A stretch of 64,000 nt of DNA from Microvirga vignae. Its GTDB lineage: Bacteria; Pseudomonadota; Alphaproteobacteria; Rhizobiales; Beijerinckiaceae. The position numbers were made by a program, and so were the translations under genes. The notes under the pieces are model-generated. The model was not told the DNA's origin. It made no database searches and saw only the letters and a list, made by a program, of their open reading frames with translations. The stretch is taken from contig NZ_LCYG01000004.1 in the NCBI RefSeq assembly GCF_001017175.1, forward strand, positions 1 to 64,000. Reading direction: 5' to 3'. Within the stretch, counting starts at the first letter, position 1. Every line of letters starts with the position of its first letter. Shown here piece by piece: positions 28,952-39,726 of this stretch.

Positions 28952-29887
28952 ATGACCCCGCACAAGATCGGTATTATCGGCCTCGGCAAGATAGCGCAGG
29001 ATCAGCACCTGCCGGTGATCCGGGCCAATTCCAATTTCGAGCTTCTGGCGGTCTCGAGCCAGCGTGGCATCGCACCAGAAGACGCAAGATACAGCTTCCA
29101 GGATTACCGCGATCTCCTGGGGCTCAAGGATGTCGAAGCGGTGGCGATCTGCACGCCGCCGCAGGTGCGCCATCATATTGCTCGCGAGGCGCTGCTGGCC
29201 GGAAAGAGCGTGCTTCTGGAAAAGCCACCTGCAGCCACGTTGAGCGAGTTGGAGGACCTGCGCCAGCTTGCGCACAAAGTGGGCAAAACGCTCTTCACTA
29301 CTTGGCATTCGCAATACAACAAGGCCGTCGAGGAGGCGAAGAAGGCGCTCGCCGGCTGGTCGATCAAGCGCCTTCAGGTGACCTGGAAGGAAGACGTGCG
29401 CCATTGGCATCCAGGCCAGCAGTGGATCTGGGCGGCTGGCGGCTTCGGAGTGTTCGATCCAGGCATCAATGCGCTCTCCATCGTCACGCGCATCATGCCG
29501 GAGCCTGTCTTCATCAAGGCGGCCAATCTGGAGTTCCCCGCGAATAGGGATGCGCCGATTGCAGCCACCCTGCAGTTCCAAACCGGTCACACGGACGGCA
29601 ACCTCCAGGCCGTCTTCGACTGGCGTCAGACGGGTCCGCAGAGCTGGGACATCGAGGTGGAGACCGAGGCAGGCTTTGCCCTCAAGCTCGCGCACGGCGG
29701 CTCTTGCCTCGAAATCGACGGACGCCTCGTGGTGAAGGAGGAGCCCGCCGAGTACCAAGGCATCTACCGCCGGTTCGACGCGCTCCTCACCATCGGCCGC
29801 TCCGAGGTCGACGACGCCCCGTTCCGCCTTGTGGCGGATGCCTTCATGGTCGGCAAGCGTGTGCAGGTGGAGGCGTTCGAGGAGTAA
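28952..29887 (+). CDS. Gfo/Idh/MocA oxidoreductase, aldose 1-dehydrogenase-like (D-galactose/L-arabinose)
   Basis: A 311-residue NAD(P)-dependent dehydrogenase. The Rossmann loop is GIIGLGKIAQDQHLP at residues 7-21; the catalytic-site phrase is LLEKPPAATLSEL, with the conserved EKP. The block WKEDVRHWHPGQQWIW and the DPGINALSIVTRI sequence after it closely resemble, from memory, bacterial L-arabinose/D-galactose 1-dehydrogenases that make the sugar lactone. No lactonase or dehydratase neighbours are present, so the substrate assignment rests on sequence resemblance alone. Confidence 0.8.
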   Translation: MTPHKIGIIGLGKIAQDQHLPVIRANSNFELLAVSSQRGIAPEDARYSFQDYRDLLGLKDVEAVAICTPPQVRHHIAREALLAGKSVLLEKPPAATLSELEDLRQLAHKVGKTLFTTWHSQYNKAVEEAKKALAGWSIKRLQVTWKEDVRHWHPGQQWIWAAGGFGVFDPGINALSIVTRIMPEPVFIKAANLEFPANRDAPIAATLQFQTGHTDGNLQAVFDWRQTGPQSWDIEVETEAGFALKLAHGGSCLEIDGRLVVKEEPAEYQGIYRRFDALLTIGRSEVDDAPFRLVADAFMVGKRVQVEAFEE

Positions 29888-29891
29888 TCCC

Positions 29892-30060
29892 AGCGTCATC
29901 CCGGACGAGGCGCAGCGAAGATCCGGGATCGTTCTGCTTTCTCGCTCCGCCCGTCATCACCGGCCTTGTGCCGGTGATCCACGCCTTTGTGGCTCGACGG
30001 TTGCAAAGACGTGGATGGCCAGGTCAGATCCCCGGATCACGTCCGGGGACGGCCATGACG
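29892..30060. repeat. dispersed intergenic palindromic repeat, copy B (composite)
   Basis: About 169 bases starting with AGCGTCATCCCGG and ending GGCCATGACG. It contains two units: a short one (to about 29940) and a full one with ATCCACGCCTTTG, AGACGTGGAT and GATCCCCGGATCACGTCCGGGG. The gap between two convergent genes is filled almost entirely by this element. Confidence 0.75.
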
Positions 30061-30073
30061 TAGAGAATGGTCA

Positions 30074-30931
30074 TTAGGCCAAGTGCTTCTTCAAAAAGCC
30101 CACCGTTCGGCTCCAGGCGAGATCAGCGGCCTCCTTGTCATAGCGAGCGGCGTTCGTATCGTTGTTGAAAGCGTGGTTGGCGCCCTCGTAGACATGAATC
30201 TCGTATGTCTTGCCTGCCTGCTTCAGGGCCGCCTCATAGGCCGGAATGCCGGCGTTGATGCGCTCATCGAGCCCGCCGTAATGCAGCATGAGCGCGGCCT
30301 GGATCTTGGGCGCATCCTCAGCCTTCGGCTGGCCGCCGTAATAGGCGACGCCCGCGTTGAGGTTGGGTTCGTTGACCGCGAGGTTGTTCACCGCGCCGCC
30401 ACCCCAGCAGAAGCCCACCGCGCCGACCTTGCCGTTGCTGTCGGGGCGGCCCTTCAGATAAGCCACGGCCGCCTTGCCGTAGGAGATCACATCGGGCTGC
30501 TTCAGCTGGCCGATCATCTCGCGGCCCTTGTCCTCGTCGGTGGGCGTGCCGCCCATGGGCGAGAGATAGTCGAGGCCGAGCGCCAGGAAGCCTTCCGTGG
30601 CCATGCGGCGTGTGACATCCTTGATGTGCGGGTTGAGACCCCGGTTCTCGTGAATGACGATCACCGTCGGCAGCTTGCCGGACGTATCCTTCGGCTTCAC
30701 GAGATAGCCCTTGAGACCCTGCGCGCCGGGAATGTCGACGGTTTCCGCCGTGATCCGCGGGTCGCTCTCCTGCACCGTCTGCGCCATGGCGTAGTTGTTC
30801 TGCAGGATCGGCAGAAGGGCGCTTGCGGCGGCCGTGCTTCCGGCAAGCGCGGCGAGCTTGTCGAGGAAGGAGCGGCGGCTCATGCCTCCATGAGTAAAGT
30901 CGTCGTAGAGGTCGATGATGCGTTGATCCAT
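30074..30931 (-). CDS. dienelactone hydrolase family protein, Tat-exported
   Basis: A 285-residue alpha/beta hydrolase. The N-terminus has a twin-arginine motif, SRRSFLDKLAAL (residues about 19-30), then a hydrophobic segment and an Ala-Met-Ala cleavage region, so it should be exported folded to the periplasm. The catalytic Cys is in GFCWGGG near residue 174, with the Asp and His of the triad towards the C-terminus (EGANHAFNN). Dienelactone hydrolases open lactones in chloroaromatic breakdown, but exported members have uncertain substrates. GGAGG precedes the ATG. Confidence 0.9.
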   Translation of the reverse strand: MDQRIIDLYDDFTHGGMSRRSFLDKLAALAGSTAAASALLPILQNNYAMAQTVQESDPRITAETVDIPGAQGLKGYLVKPKDTSGKLPTVIVIHENRGLNPHIKDVTRRMATEGFLALGLDYLSPMGGTPTDEDKGREMIGQLKQPDVISYGKAAVAYLKGRPDSNGKVGAVGFCWGGGAVNNLAVNEPNLNAGVAYYGGQPKAEDAPKIQAALMLHYGGLDERINAGIPAYEAALKQAGKTYEIHVYEGANHAFNNDTNAARYDKEAADLAWSRTVGFLKKHLA

Positions 30932-30971
30932 GGTGGCCTCCTGGTCCGAAGCCTAGAATGGTAACGCAGTC

Positions 30972-32429
30972 CTATCGGCGTTCTACCTCTTCACCGAGAT
31001 TTGTAGTCCCGTCGCCCAAGCCTGTGGAGGGAGGTTTCTTTTCTACCGCCTGATGCCCTGACATTTCAGCGCCTGCACTCGGCTCGAGTCTCGCGAAGAT
31101 AAAACCCGAGAGGGCGGAGACGATGGCCACGGCCCAGAAGGCAGGGCCGAAATCCCCGGCATCGACGGCGGTTCGGCCGTTCCAATGGGCTGCCGCTTCC
31201 ACCACGTAGGCGCCGAAGGCCACGCCCATGCTGAGTGCCACCTGCTGGGCTGCGCTCGACAGGCTCGTCGCATGGCTCATGTCACGCTTTGAGACCTCCG
31301 CATAGGCGATGGCGGCGAGGCTCGTGAACTGGAGAGAGCGGAAGCAGCCGCCGATCAGCAGAATGAGCATGATCAGCCAATGAGGCGTCGAGGGCGTGAA
31401 GAACCCGTTGAAGCCCACGAAGGCCGCTCCGATGAAGGCATTGACCACGAGCACCCTTCGGAAACCGAACCGCTCCAGGATACGCTTGGCCATGGTCTTC
31501 ATGAACAGCGCGCCGACAGCCGCGATGAAGGTGAGAGACCCTGATGCGACGGGACTGAGACCAAAGCCGATCTGGAGCATCAGCGGCAGGAGGAAGGGGA
31601 TCGCGCCGATGCCGATCCGGAAGAGAGAACCGCCGAGAACGCTGATGCGGAAGGTCGGCGCTTTGAGGAGATTGAGCTGCAGTACCGGATGGGGCGTCCG
31701 CCGCGCATGCCAGACATAAGCCGCCACGCAGAGGGTGCCGATGACGACGCAGCCGAGGGAGACCTCTTCCGGGATGAGATGGCGCCCGCCTGAGGCTAGG
31801 CCAAGCATGAGGAGGGCGAGCCCGATGCCCGACAACAGGAAACCGGCGATGTCGAGGGGCGGGGTGTCTTCTTCCCGAATGTTCGGGATGAAGATCGTGG
31901 CAAGCACGATGCCGAGAATGCCGAACGGGATGTTGATGAAGAAGATCCAGCGCCAGTGAAAATAGGTGGTGATGAAGCCGCCGAGCGGCGGGCCGACCAC
32001 CGGACCGATGAGGGCCGGGATGGTCAGGGTCGCAAGCGCCTGGACCACTTCGTTACGGGGCACGCTGCGCAAGAGCACGAGACGCCCGACCGGCACCATC
32101 ATGGCCCCGCCCATGCCCTGCACGAAGCGGGCGATCACGAAGCCTTCGAGCGAGTTCGCCCCGGCGCAGGCCAGAGAGCCTCCCATGAACACGCCGATGG
32201 CGGCGGTGAAGATGGTGCGCGAGCCGTATTTGTCCGCCACCCAGCCGGAGATCGGGATGAAGATGGCAAGGCTCACCAGATAGGAGGTCAGGGCAAGCTT
32301 CAGCGCGATGGGGTCGGTCCTCAAGTCCTGCGCGATCATCGGAAGCGAGGTCGAAATAACCGTCGAATCCATGTTCTCCATGAAAAGAGCGGTGGCGATG
32401 ATGAGGGGGAGAAGGCGGACCTGGCGCAT
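30972..32429 (-). CDS. MFS multidrug transporter, DHA2 (14-helix) type
   Basis: A 485-residue transporter with about 14 membrane helices, the EmrB/QacA-like subfamily of drug:proton antiporters. The first helix carries MENMDSTVISTSLPMIA, the typical D1-type start. The motif A-like loop is GWVADKYGSRTIF, and the motif C-like region is IPALIGPVVGPPLGGF. The C-terminal 40 residues are polar and Gly/Thr-rich. No membrane-fusion partner or regulator gene is adjacent, so the true substrate and regulation are unknown. It diverges from guaB. Confidence 0.9.
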   Translation of the reverse strand: MRQVRLLPLIIATALFMENMDSTVISTSLPMIAQDLRTDPIALKLALTSYLVSLAIFIPISGWVADKYGSRTIFTAAIGVFMGGSLACAGANSLEGFVIARFVQGMGGAMMVPVGRLVLLRSVPRNEVVQALATLTIPALIGPVVGPPLGGFITTYFHWRWIFFINIPFGILGIVLATIFIPNIREEDTPPLDIAGFLLSGIGLALLMLGLASGGRHLIPEEVSLGCVVIGTLCVAAYVWHARRTPHPVLQLNLLKAPTFRISVLGGSLFRIGIGAIPFLLPLMLQIGFGLSPVASGSLTFIAAVGALFMKTMAKRILERFGFRRVLVVNAFIGAAFVGFNGFFTPSTPHWLIMLILLIGGCFRSLQFTSLAAIAYAEVSKRDMSHATSLSSAAQQVALSMGVAFGAYVVEAAAHWNGRTAVDAGDFGPAFWAVAIVSALSGFIFARLEPSAGAEMSGHQAVEKKPPSTGLGDGTTNLGEEVERR

Positions 32430-32463
32430 GACCGGTGGGACTTAGCGCCGTCCCTTGCCATTA

Positions 32464-32477
32464 GCAAAATATTTTGC
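32464..32477. promoter_or_regulatory. GCAAAATATTTTGC palindrome
   Basis: A perfect 14-bp palindrome in the divergent space between the MFS gene and guaB, 35 bases before the MFS start. AT-rich perfect dyads are rare in this GC-rich DNA, so it may be an operator for the transporter. The rest of the 270-base gap has no recognised feature. Confidence 0.35.
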
Positions 32478-32501
32478 CCTCACAAGCAGGAGAGGGGCTA
32501 A

Positions 32502-34193
<1,692 letters not shown>

Positions 34194-34214
34194 GGTTCGC
34201 ACGAGTTCTCGCCC

Positions 34215-34646
34215 ATGAGTATCGCTGCCGTTCTCGTGCCCGTCTTCGTGCAAGTCGGGGTCACCTTCGTTCTGCTTCTTATGATGGGGCGCTCGCGGAT
34301 CGCGAGCCTTCGTTCAGGCGAGGTGAGAATGGGCGATATCGCTCTGGGCGAGCGCAACTGGCCCAAGCGCACTCTGCAGTTCCAGAACGCGTTTCACAAC
34401 CAGTCCGAAGTGCCGGTGTTGTTCTATGTGCTGGTGGTTCTGGCGCTCATCACCCGCAAGGCCGATATGCTCTTCGTCGTGATGTCCTGGATGTTCGTGA
34501 CGAGCCGCTTGGTTCACGCGGCCATCCACACGACATCCAATAAGGTGATCTGGCGCTTTCAGGCGTTCGCCGTCGGCGTGCTGATCCTCGCCGTCATGTG
34601 GATCATCTTCGGTATTCGCGTCTTCTCTTCGGAAGTGGGTATCTAA
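34215..34646 (+). CDS. MAPEG family membrane protein
   Basis: A 143-residue, four-helix membrane protein of the MAPEG family (membrane-associated proteins in eicosanoid and glutathione metabolism). The signature region is RTLQFQNAFHNQSEVPVLFY at about residues 52-71, followed by SRLVHAAIHTTSNKV. Bacterial members are often glutathione-dependent transferases or peroxidases, but their substrates are seldom known. It starts 22 bases after guaB. Confidence 0.85.
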   Translation: MSIAAVLVPVFVQVGVTFVLLLMMGRSRIASLRSGEVRMGDIALGERNWPKRTLQFQNAFHNQSEVPVLFYVLVVLALITRKADMLFVVMSWMFVTSRLVHAAIHTTSNKVIWRFQAFAVGVLILAVMWIIFGIRVFSSEVGI

Positions 34647-34685
34647 AGGCGGGAGGGGCGCACTCGCCCATTCCGCTCTTTTCGA

Positions 34686-34829
34686 TTAGTACTTCTTGCC
34701 GCTTTCGAGCTGGGTCTTGGCGTCAGTCATCTTGCGCGGGGGCGGGGCCGGGTCGGCAGCCGGGGCCGTGGCGCAAGCGGCAATGGCGAGGGTGAGGCTG
34801 AGGGCCACGAGGCGAGGGAGAATCGACAT
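34686..34829 (-). CDS. small lipoprotein
   Basis: A 47-residue peptide with a signal peptide and lipobox (LTLAIAACATAP: Leu-Ala-Ile-Ala-Ala-Cys), so it should be lipidated on Cys19 and anchored in the envelope. The mature part is about 29 residues, Pro/Ala-rich then polar, ending ESGKKY. It is divergent from rsmB. No family name can be given; such tiny lipoproteins are often missed in annotation. Confidence 0.65.
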   Translation of the reverse strand: MSILPRLVALSLTLAIAACATAPAADPAPPPRKMTDAKTQLESGKKY

Positions 34830-34955
34830 TGTTCTGGAAGCTCCAAGGGAAGAATCGTGCGGAACTGCACGCGCTTCTCGAATCCACTTCCGAACGAGTC
34901 GGAAAATAGGAAAAAATGCGCCGTTTCTGCGGCCAAGCTTAAGTGTGCTTTTTCG

Positions 34956-36251
34956 ATGACACCTGCAGCCCGCATCTCCGCCGCCATCGAGGTCCTCGGT
35001 GACATCGAAGCCCGCCGTCGCCCGGCTGCGGACGCCCTCAAGGATTGGGGGCTCTCGCACCGCTTTGCCGGCTCGAAGGACCGGGCTGCCATCGCGAGCC
35101 TCGTCTATGATGCCCTGCGCCGCAAAGCCTCCGCCACCTGGATCATGGGAGAGGTAACGCCCCGCGCCACGGTGCTTGGTATGCTGCGGCTCCAGCGCGG
35201 CATGACGCCTGATGCCATCGCGGCTCTCTGCTCGGGCGAGCGCTTTGCACCTGAGCCTCTGTCGGATACCGAGCGTCAGAGGCTGGAAGCTGCCAGTCTC
35301 GATGGGGCTCCCGCCCATGTGGACGGTGATTTTCCGGAATGGATCGAGCCTTCGCTTCAGCGGGTCTTCGGCGATGATCTGACGCCTGAGATGCAGGCAC
35401 TCACGACCCGCGCGCCGCTGGATCTGCGGGTGAACACCCTGAAGGTGTCCTCTCGCGAGGAGGCGCACGATGCTCTGCCGCATCTCGGCGCTGTCGAGAC
35501 GCCTCTCTCGCCCTTAGGCCTTCGCATCGCGCCTAGCGAGGACGGGCGCGGGCCTGCCGTTCAGTCCGAGCCCGAGTTTATCAAGGGCTGGATCGAGATC
35601 CAGGACGAGGGCTCGCAGCTGGCTGCACTTCTCTCGGCCGTAAAGCCCGGTGAGCAGGTGCTCGATCTCTGCGCAGGCGGCGGCGGCAAGACTCTGGCAT
35701 TGGCTGCCATGATGGAGAACCACGGGCAAATCTATGCCACCGATGGCGATGCGCGGCGGCTTGCTCCCATCCATGATCGCCTGGCCCGTGCGGGCGTGCG
35801 CAATGTTCAGGTTCGCACCCCGCGCGGTGGGGCCGACGCGGTATCCGATCTCAAAGGGCGGATCGACTGCGTGCTGGTGGACGCGCCCTGCACCGGTGTT
35901 GGCACCTGGCGACGGAATCCTGATGCGAAATGGCGCCTGCGCCCTGGCAGCGTGGAGGTGCGCCGCAAGGAGCAGGCAACCGTTCTCGACCGTGCCGCAG
36001 CCTTGGTGAGGCCCGGCGGGCGCATCGTCTACATCACCTGTTCGATCCTGCCGGAGGAGAACGACGAGGCTATCGACGGCCTTCTCCAGCGCGATTCCGG
36101 CTTCGAGGTCGTGAAGGCGAATGAGCTGCTGGCCGCAGCGGGGCTGCCGAACTTGCGACCCTTCGTGCGCGTCACGAAGAACGGGCTTCAGCTGACACCG
36201 AAGACAACAGGCACGGACGGCTTCTTCGTCTCCTGCCTGAAGCGCCGTTAA
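34956..36251 (+). CDS. rsmB: 16S rRNA m5C methyltransferase, RsmB family
   Basis: A 431-residue SAM-dependent methyltransferase with an N-terminal NusB-like domain (about 1-140) and a C-terminal Rossmann domain. The SAM site is VLDLCAGGGGKTLALA. The two characteristic cysteines are in VDAPCTGVGTWRRNPD and the catalytic VYITCSILPEEND. RsmB methylates C967 of 16S rRNA in E. coli; this orthologue is assigned by domain layout. ATG 34956 (MTPAARIS) begins the domain; earlier in-frame codons overlap the lipoprotein promoter. Confidence 0.92.
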   Translation: MTPAARISAAIEVLGDIEARRRPAADALKDWGLSHRFAGSKDRAAIASLVYDALRRKASATWIMGEVTPRATVLGMLRLQRGMTPDAIAALCSGERFAPEPLSDTERQRLEAASLDGAPAHVDGDFPEWIEPSLQRVFGDDLTPEMQALTTRAPLDLRVNTLKVSSREEAHDALPHLGAVETPLSPLGLRIAPSEDGRGPAVQSEPEFIKGWIEIQDEGSQLAALLSAVKPGEQVLDLCAGGGGKTLALAAMMENHGQIYATDGDARRLAPIHDRLARAGVRNVQVRTPRGGADAVSDLKGRIDCVLVDAPCTGVGTWRRNPDAKWRLRPGSVEVRRKEQATVLDRAAALVRPGGRIVYITCSILPEENDEAIDGLLQRDSGFEVVKANELLAAAGLPNLRPFVRVTKNGLQLTPKTTGTDGFFVSCLKRR

Positions 36252-36278
36252 ATGCAAACCGTAGTTTGGGAGTAAAAC

Positions 36279-36692
36279 CTAAAACCCGGCGTCCGCTGGC
36301 GCCGGCTGATGGGTCGGCTTACTGACGGCAGAAACAGGTGGAGCTGTCGTGTTCGAGACAGAAACCCGCATTCCGCCCGCCGTATCGAGGGCATTGATGG
36401 AGGCCGTGTGCCCTGAGTAAGCCTTGCGCAGGAAGGCCTCGTCCTCTTCAAGCGCGCCGCATCTTAAATGTTTGACTGCTCGCTTTACTTCTGCGGTTTT
36501 TAGCCTCTCCCGATTAACCCTGCTTTCCCAATGGGAACATCCGAGCTTTCGGGTGATGAATTCGCGGATCTCGGGGAGAGCGCCTTGGCTGAGCGCCTCA
36601 ATCTTTTGCAAAGACAGTCCCTCAGAGATGCCCCCGCCTGGAAACAAGAGCCCAAGAATCGAGAAAAGAGCTATAAACGCATAACGCCCCAT
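36279..36692 (-). CDS. secreted protein of unknown function
   Basis: A 137-residue protein with a signal peptide (RYAFIALFSILGLLFPGGG). A helical, charged middle with two cysteines (about residues 49 and 75: GCSHWESR and RCGAL) follows, then a Ser/Pro/Ala-rich C-terminal tail. It may form one disulphide in the periplasm. ATG 36692 is preferred; ATG 36713 is in frame. The DNA is less GC-rich than guaA beside it. No family recognised. Confidence 0.6.
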   Translation of the reverse strand: MGRYAFIALFSILGLLFPGGGISEGLSLQKIEALSQGALPEIREFITRKLGCSHWESRVNRERLKTAEVKRAVKHLRCGALEEDEAFLRKAYSGHTASINALDTAGGMRVSVSNTTAPPVSAVSKPTHQPAPADAGF

Positions 36693-36793
36693 GGCAGCCC
36701 CATGAAAAGGCATGACACTTCGGCAGGGATGAGGGTAAAGCACCAGATACGATCCCGCACCGAGACATGCCCTCCTACTTGTAGTGATATAAA

Positions 36794-38351
<1,558 letters not shown>

Positions 38352-38354
38352 AGA

Positions 38355-38714
38355 ATGGCGTCGAAGCCAGTTGCTACTCTCTACGGTATCAAGAACTGCG
38401 ACACGATGAAGAAGGCGCGCGCTTGGCTCGATGCCAACGGCGTCGCCTACTCGTTTCACGACTACAAGACCCAAGGCATCGATCGCGCGCGGCTCGAGGG
38501 CTGGGCTCTCAATGTGGGTTGGGAGACGCTTCTCAACCGAGCCGGCATGACGTTCCGCAAGCTGCCGGAAGCGGACAGGATCCATCTCGACGAAGGCAAG
38601 GCTATCGCGCTCATGCTCGATCAGCCTTCGATGATCAAGCGTCCTGTCCTCGACCTCGATGGTCGTCTCATCGTCGGGTTCAAAGCGGATCAATACGAAG
38701 AGGCGGTTCGGTAA
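38355..38714 (+). CDS. ArsC/Spx-family protein, YffB-like
   Basis: A 119-residue thioredoxin-fold protein of the ArsC/Spx family. The N-terminal motif TLYGIKNCDTMKKARAWL contains the single catalytic Cys (near residue 15); PSMIKRPVLDLDGRLIVGF is the conserved cis-Pro region. Only one cysteine is present, as in YffB-type proteins that act with glutathione and are not proven arsenate reductases. It is co-transcribed with guaA and no ars genes are near, so a role in arsenic resistance is unlikely. Confidence 0.85.
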   Translation: MASKPVATLYGIKNCDTMKKARAWLDANGVAYSFHDYKTQGIDRARLEGWALNVGWETLLNRAGMTFRKLPEADRIHLDEGKAIALMLDQPSMIKRPVLDLDGRLIVGFKADQYEEAVR

Positions 38715-38746
38715 GGCCGAAAGCTCCAATACATTTGCGCTGCTTT

Positions 38747-38907
38747 GTCATGGCAGTCCCTGGACTTGATCCGGAGACCGCCGTCCACGCTTGTTCGCAT
38801 CGCCAATGACACCCTCTCGCCATCCCTGGGCTCGTCCCGGGGATCCACGTCTTTTTGCAGCGATATTTCCAAGGCGTGGATGCCCGCAACGAGTGCAGGC
38901 ATGACGG
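38747..38907. repeat. dispersed intergenic palindromic repeat, copy C (composite)
   Basis: About 160 bases beginning TGTCATGGCAG and ending GCAGGCATGACGG. It has degenerate double units, including GGGGATCCACGTC and AAGGCGTGGATGCCCGCAAC. It fills the convergent gap after the ArsC-like gene. Confidence 0.65.
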
Positions 38908-38932
38908 CAAGGGCGTCAGATACCCCACTCTC

Positions 38933-39250
38933 TCACTCCTCCGGTCTTCTGATCACGCCCTGGGTCACGCGGTCGTGCCCGATCAGTTCCGGCGGGTTGG
39001 TCCAGTCGATTTCTTGCGGCTTGCGGTCGTGCCGGTAGATCATCCAGTGGCCTTGTTCGTCCTGGTAGACGCCGTAGATCAGCTGGCCGCGCGAAGTGAT
39101 CGCGAGGATCCGGGTCAGGCCGCGCACCACGATCCAGGTGACGCCGAGCACGGTTGCGGGAATGGCGACGAGCCAGAGGGCCTGGATGAGTTCGGGCCAA
39201 GTGTGAAATTTCGAGAGCCAATCGGCCACGATGCTGCAGGGCTGGTCCAT
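38933..39250 (-). CDS. small membrane protein preceded by a structured leader
   Basis: A 105-residue protein with one membrane helix near residues 24-45 (LWLVAIPATVLGVTWIVVRG). A cytoplasmic C-terminal part follows with a hydrophilic, aromatic-rich segment (DEQGHWMIYRHDRKPQEIDW). No family is recognised. The ATG has GAAGGGAG at good spacing. Upstream on the same strand is an RNA of about 190 bases with several strong stems. The leader is much more structured than others in the window and suggests post-transcriptional control of this gene. Confidence 0.65.
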   Translation of the reverse strand: MDQPCSIVADWLSKFHTWPELIQALWLVAIPATVLGVTWIVVRGLTRILAITSRGQLIYGVYQDEQGHWMIYRHDRKPQEIDWTNPPELIGHDRVTQGVIRRPEE

Positions 39251-39278
39251 CGCAACAACTCCCTTCGAGATGAAGCGA

Positions 39279-39470
39279 CCACCAGCACTGCTGGTGGTCG
39301 GGGAGTTGAGAAGCCGTCAGGGACGACCGCGTTGCCCTTTAGGCTTTCGCCCTGGACATGCGGCAACACCTCCCCGACCATAACGGTAGGGAAGGCATCG
39401 TTTAGCGGCGGATGCTTGCGCCGCCCTGAAGGGGTTCTCACGCCCCGGAGCCGGATGCGTCCGGCTCCGG
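39279..39470 (-). ncRNA. candidate structured RNA or 5' leader
   Basis: Going from the 5' side on the minus strand, the following stems are visible. An 11-bp stem closes a 4-base loop (39445-39470, CCGGAGCCGGA/TCCGGCTCCGG). A 6-bp GCGGCG/CGCCGC hairpin follows (39405-39424). A 10-bp perfect stem (39296-39305 with 39370-39379, GGTCGGGGAG/CTCCCCGACC) encloses a 6-bp stem (39331-39336 with 39362-39367) and a GGC-GAAA-GCC hairpin at 39342-39351. Finally a 9-bp hairpin (39279-39297) overlaps the 10-bp stem by two bases. It does not match a riboswitch or housekeeping RNA I know. It ends 29 bases before the membrane protein start. Confidence 0.5.
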
Positions 39471-39537
39471 TGATAAGATAACACGTGAAGGCGGTGCAGG
39501 GTCAATGCACTTGCCGCGTTCGAGCCGCATCCTCCAC

Positions 39538-39629
39538 CGTCATGCCCGCACTCGTTGCGGGCATCCACGCCTTTGGAAGCGCTGTGTGTCCAAGACGTAG
39601 ATCCCCGGCACAAGGCCGGGGAGACGGCG
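39538..39629. repeat. dispersed intergenic palindromic repeat, copy D
   Basis: Starts CCGTCATGCCCGCACTCGTT, with GCGGGCATCCACGCCTTTGG, and ends GATCCCCGGCACAAGGCCGG. It occupies part of the 476-base gap between the small membrane protein gene and the TRAP genes; the rest of that gap holds the structured leader and a terminator. Confidence 0.7.
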
Positions 39630-39675
39630 GGCGTGGCGGCTGAGGCAGCAGCTGAGCGAGAGCGCCTTCCGCACA

Positions 39676-39706
39676 AAACAAAAGGCGGGCCAAGGCCCGC
39701 CTTTCT
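39676..39706 (-). terminator. Rho-independent terminator after dctM
   Basis: On the minus strand GGCGGGCC pairs with GGCCCGCC over a 2-base loop, followed by TTTTGTTTTG. It lies about 20 bases past the dctM stop and fits the end of the TRAP operon. Confidence 0.85.
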
Positions 39707-39726
39707 CGTTTGTAGCATGATCCGCC

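Noticed and set aside
38355-38714. Arsenate reductase for arsenic resistance
   Set aside because: Single cysteine and no ars neighbours; the YffB-type assignment with guaA linkage is more likely.
39279-39470. Known riboswitch, tmRNA, SRP RNA or RNase P RNA
   Set aside because: No AANDN-type tag, no GAGGAAAGTCCGGGC-like RNase P core, and no SAM-II, glycine, FMN, cobalamin or mini-ykkC consensus could be placed on it.
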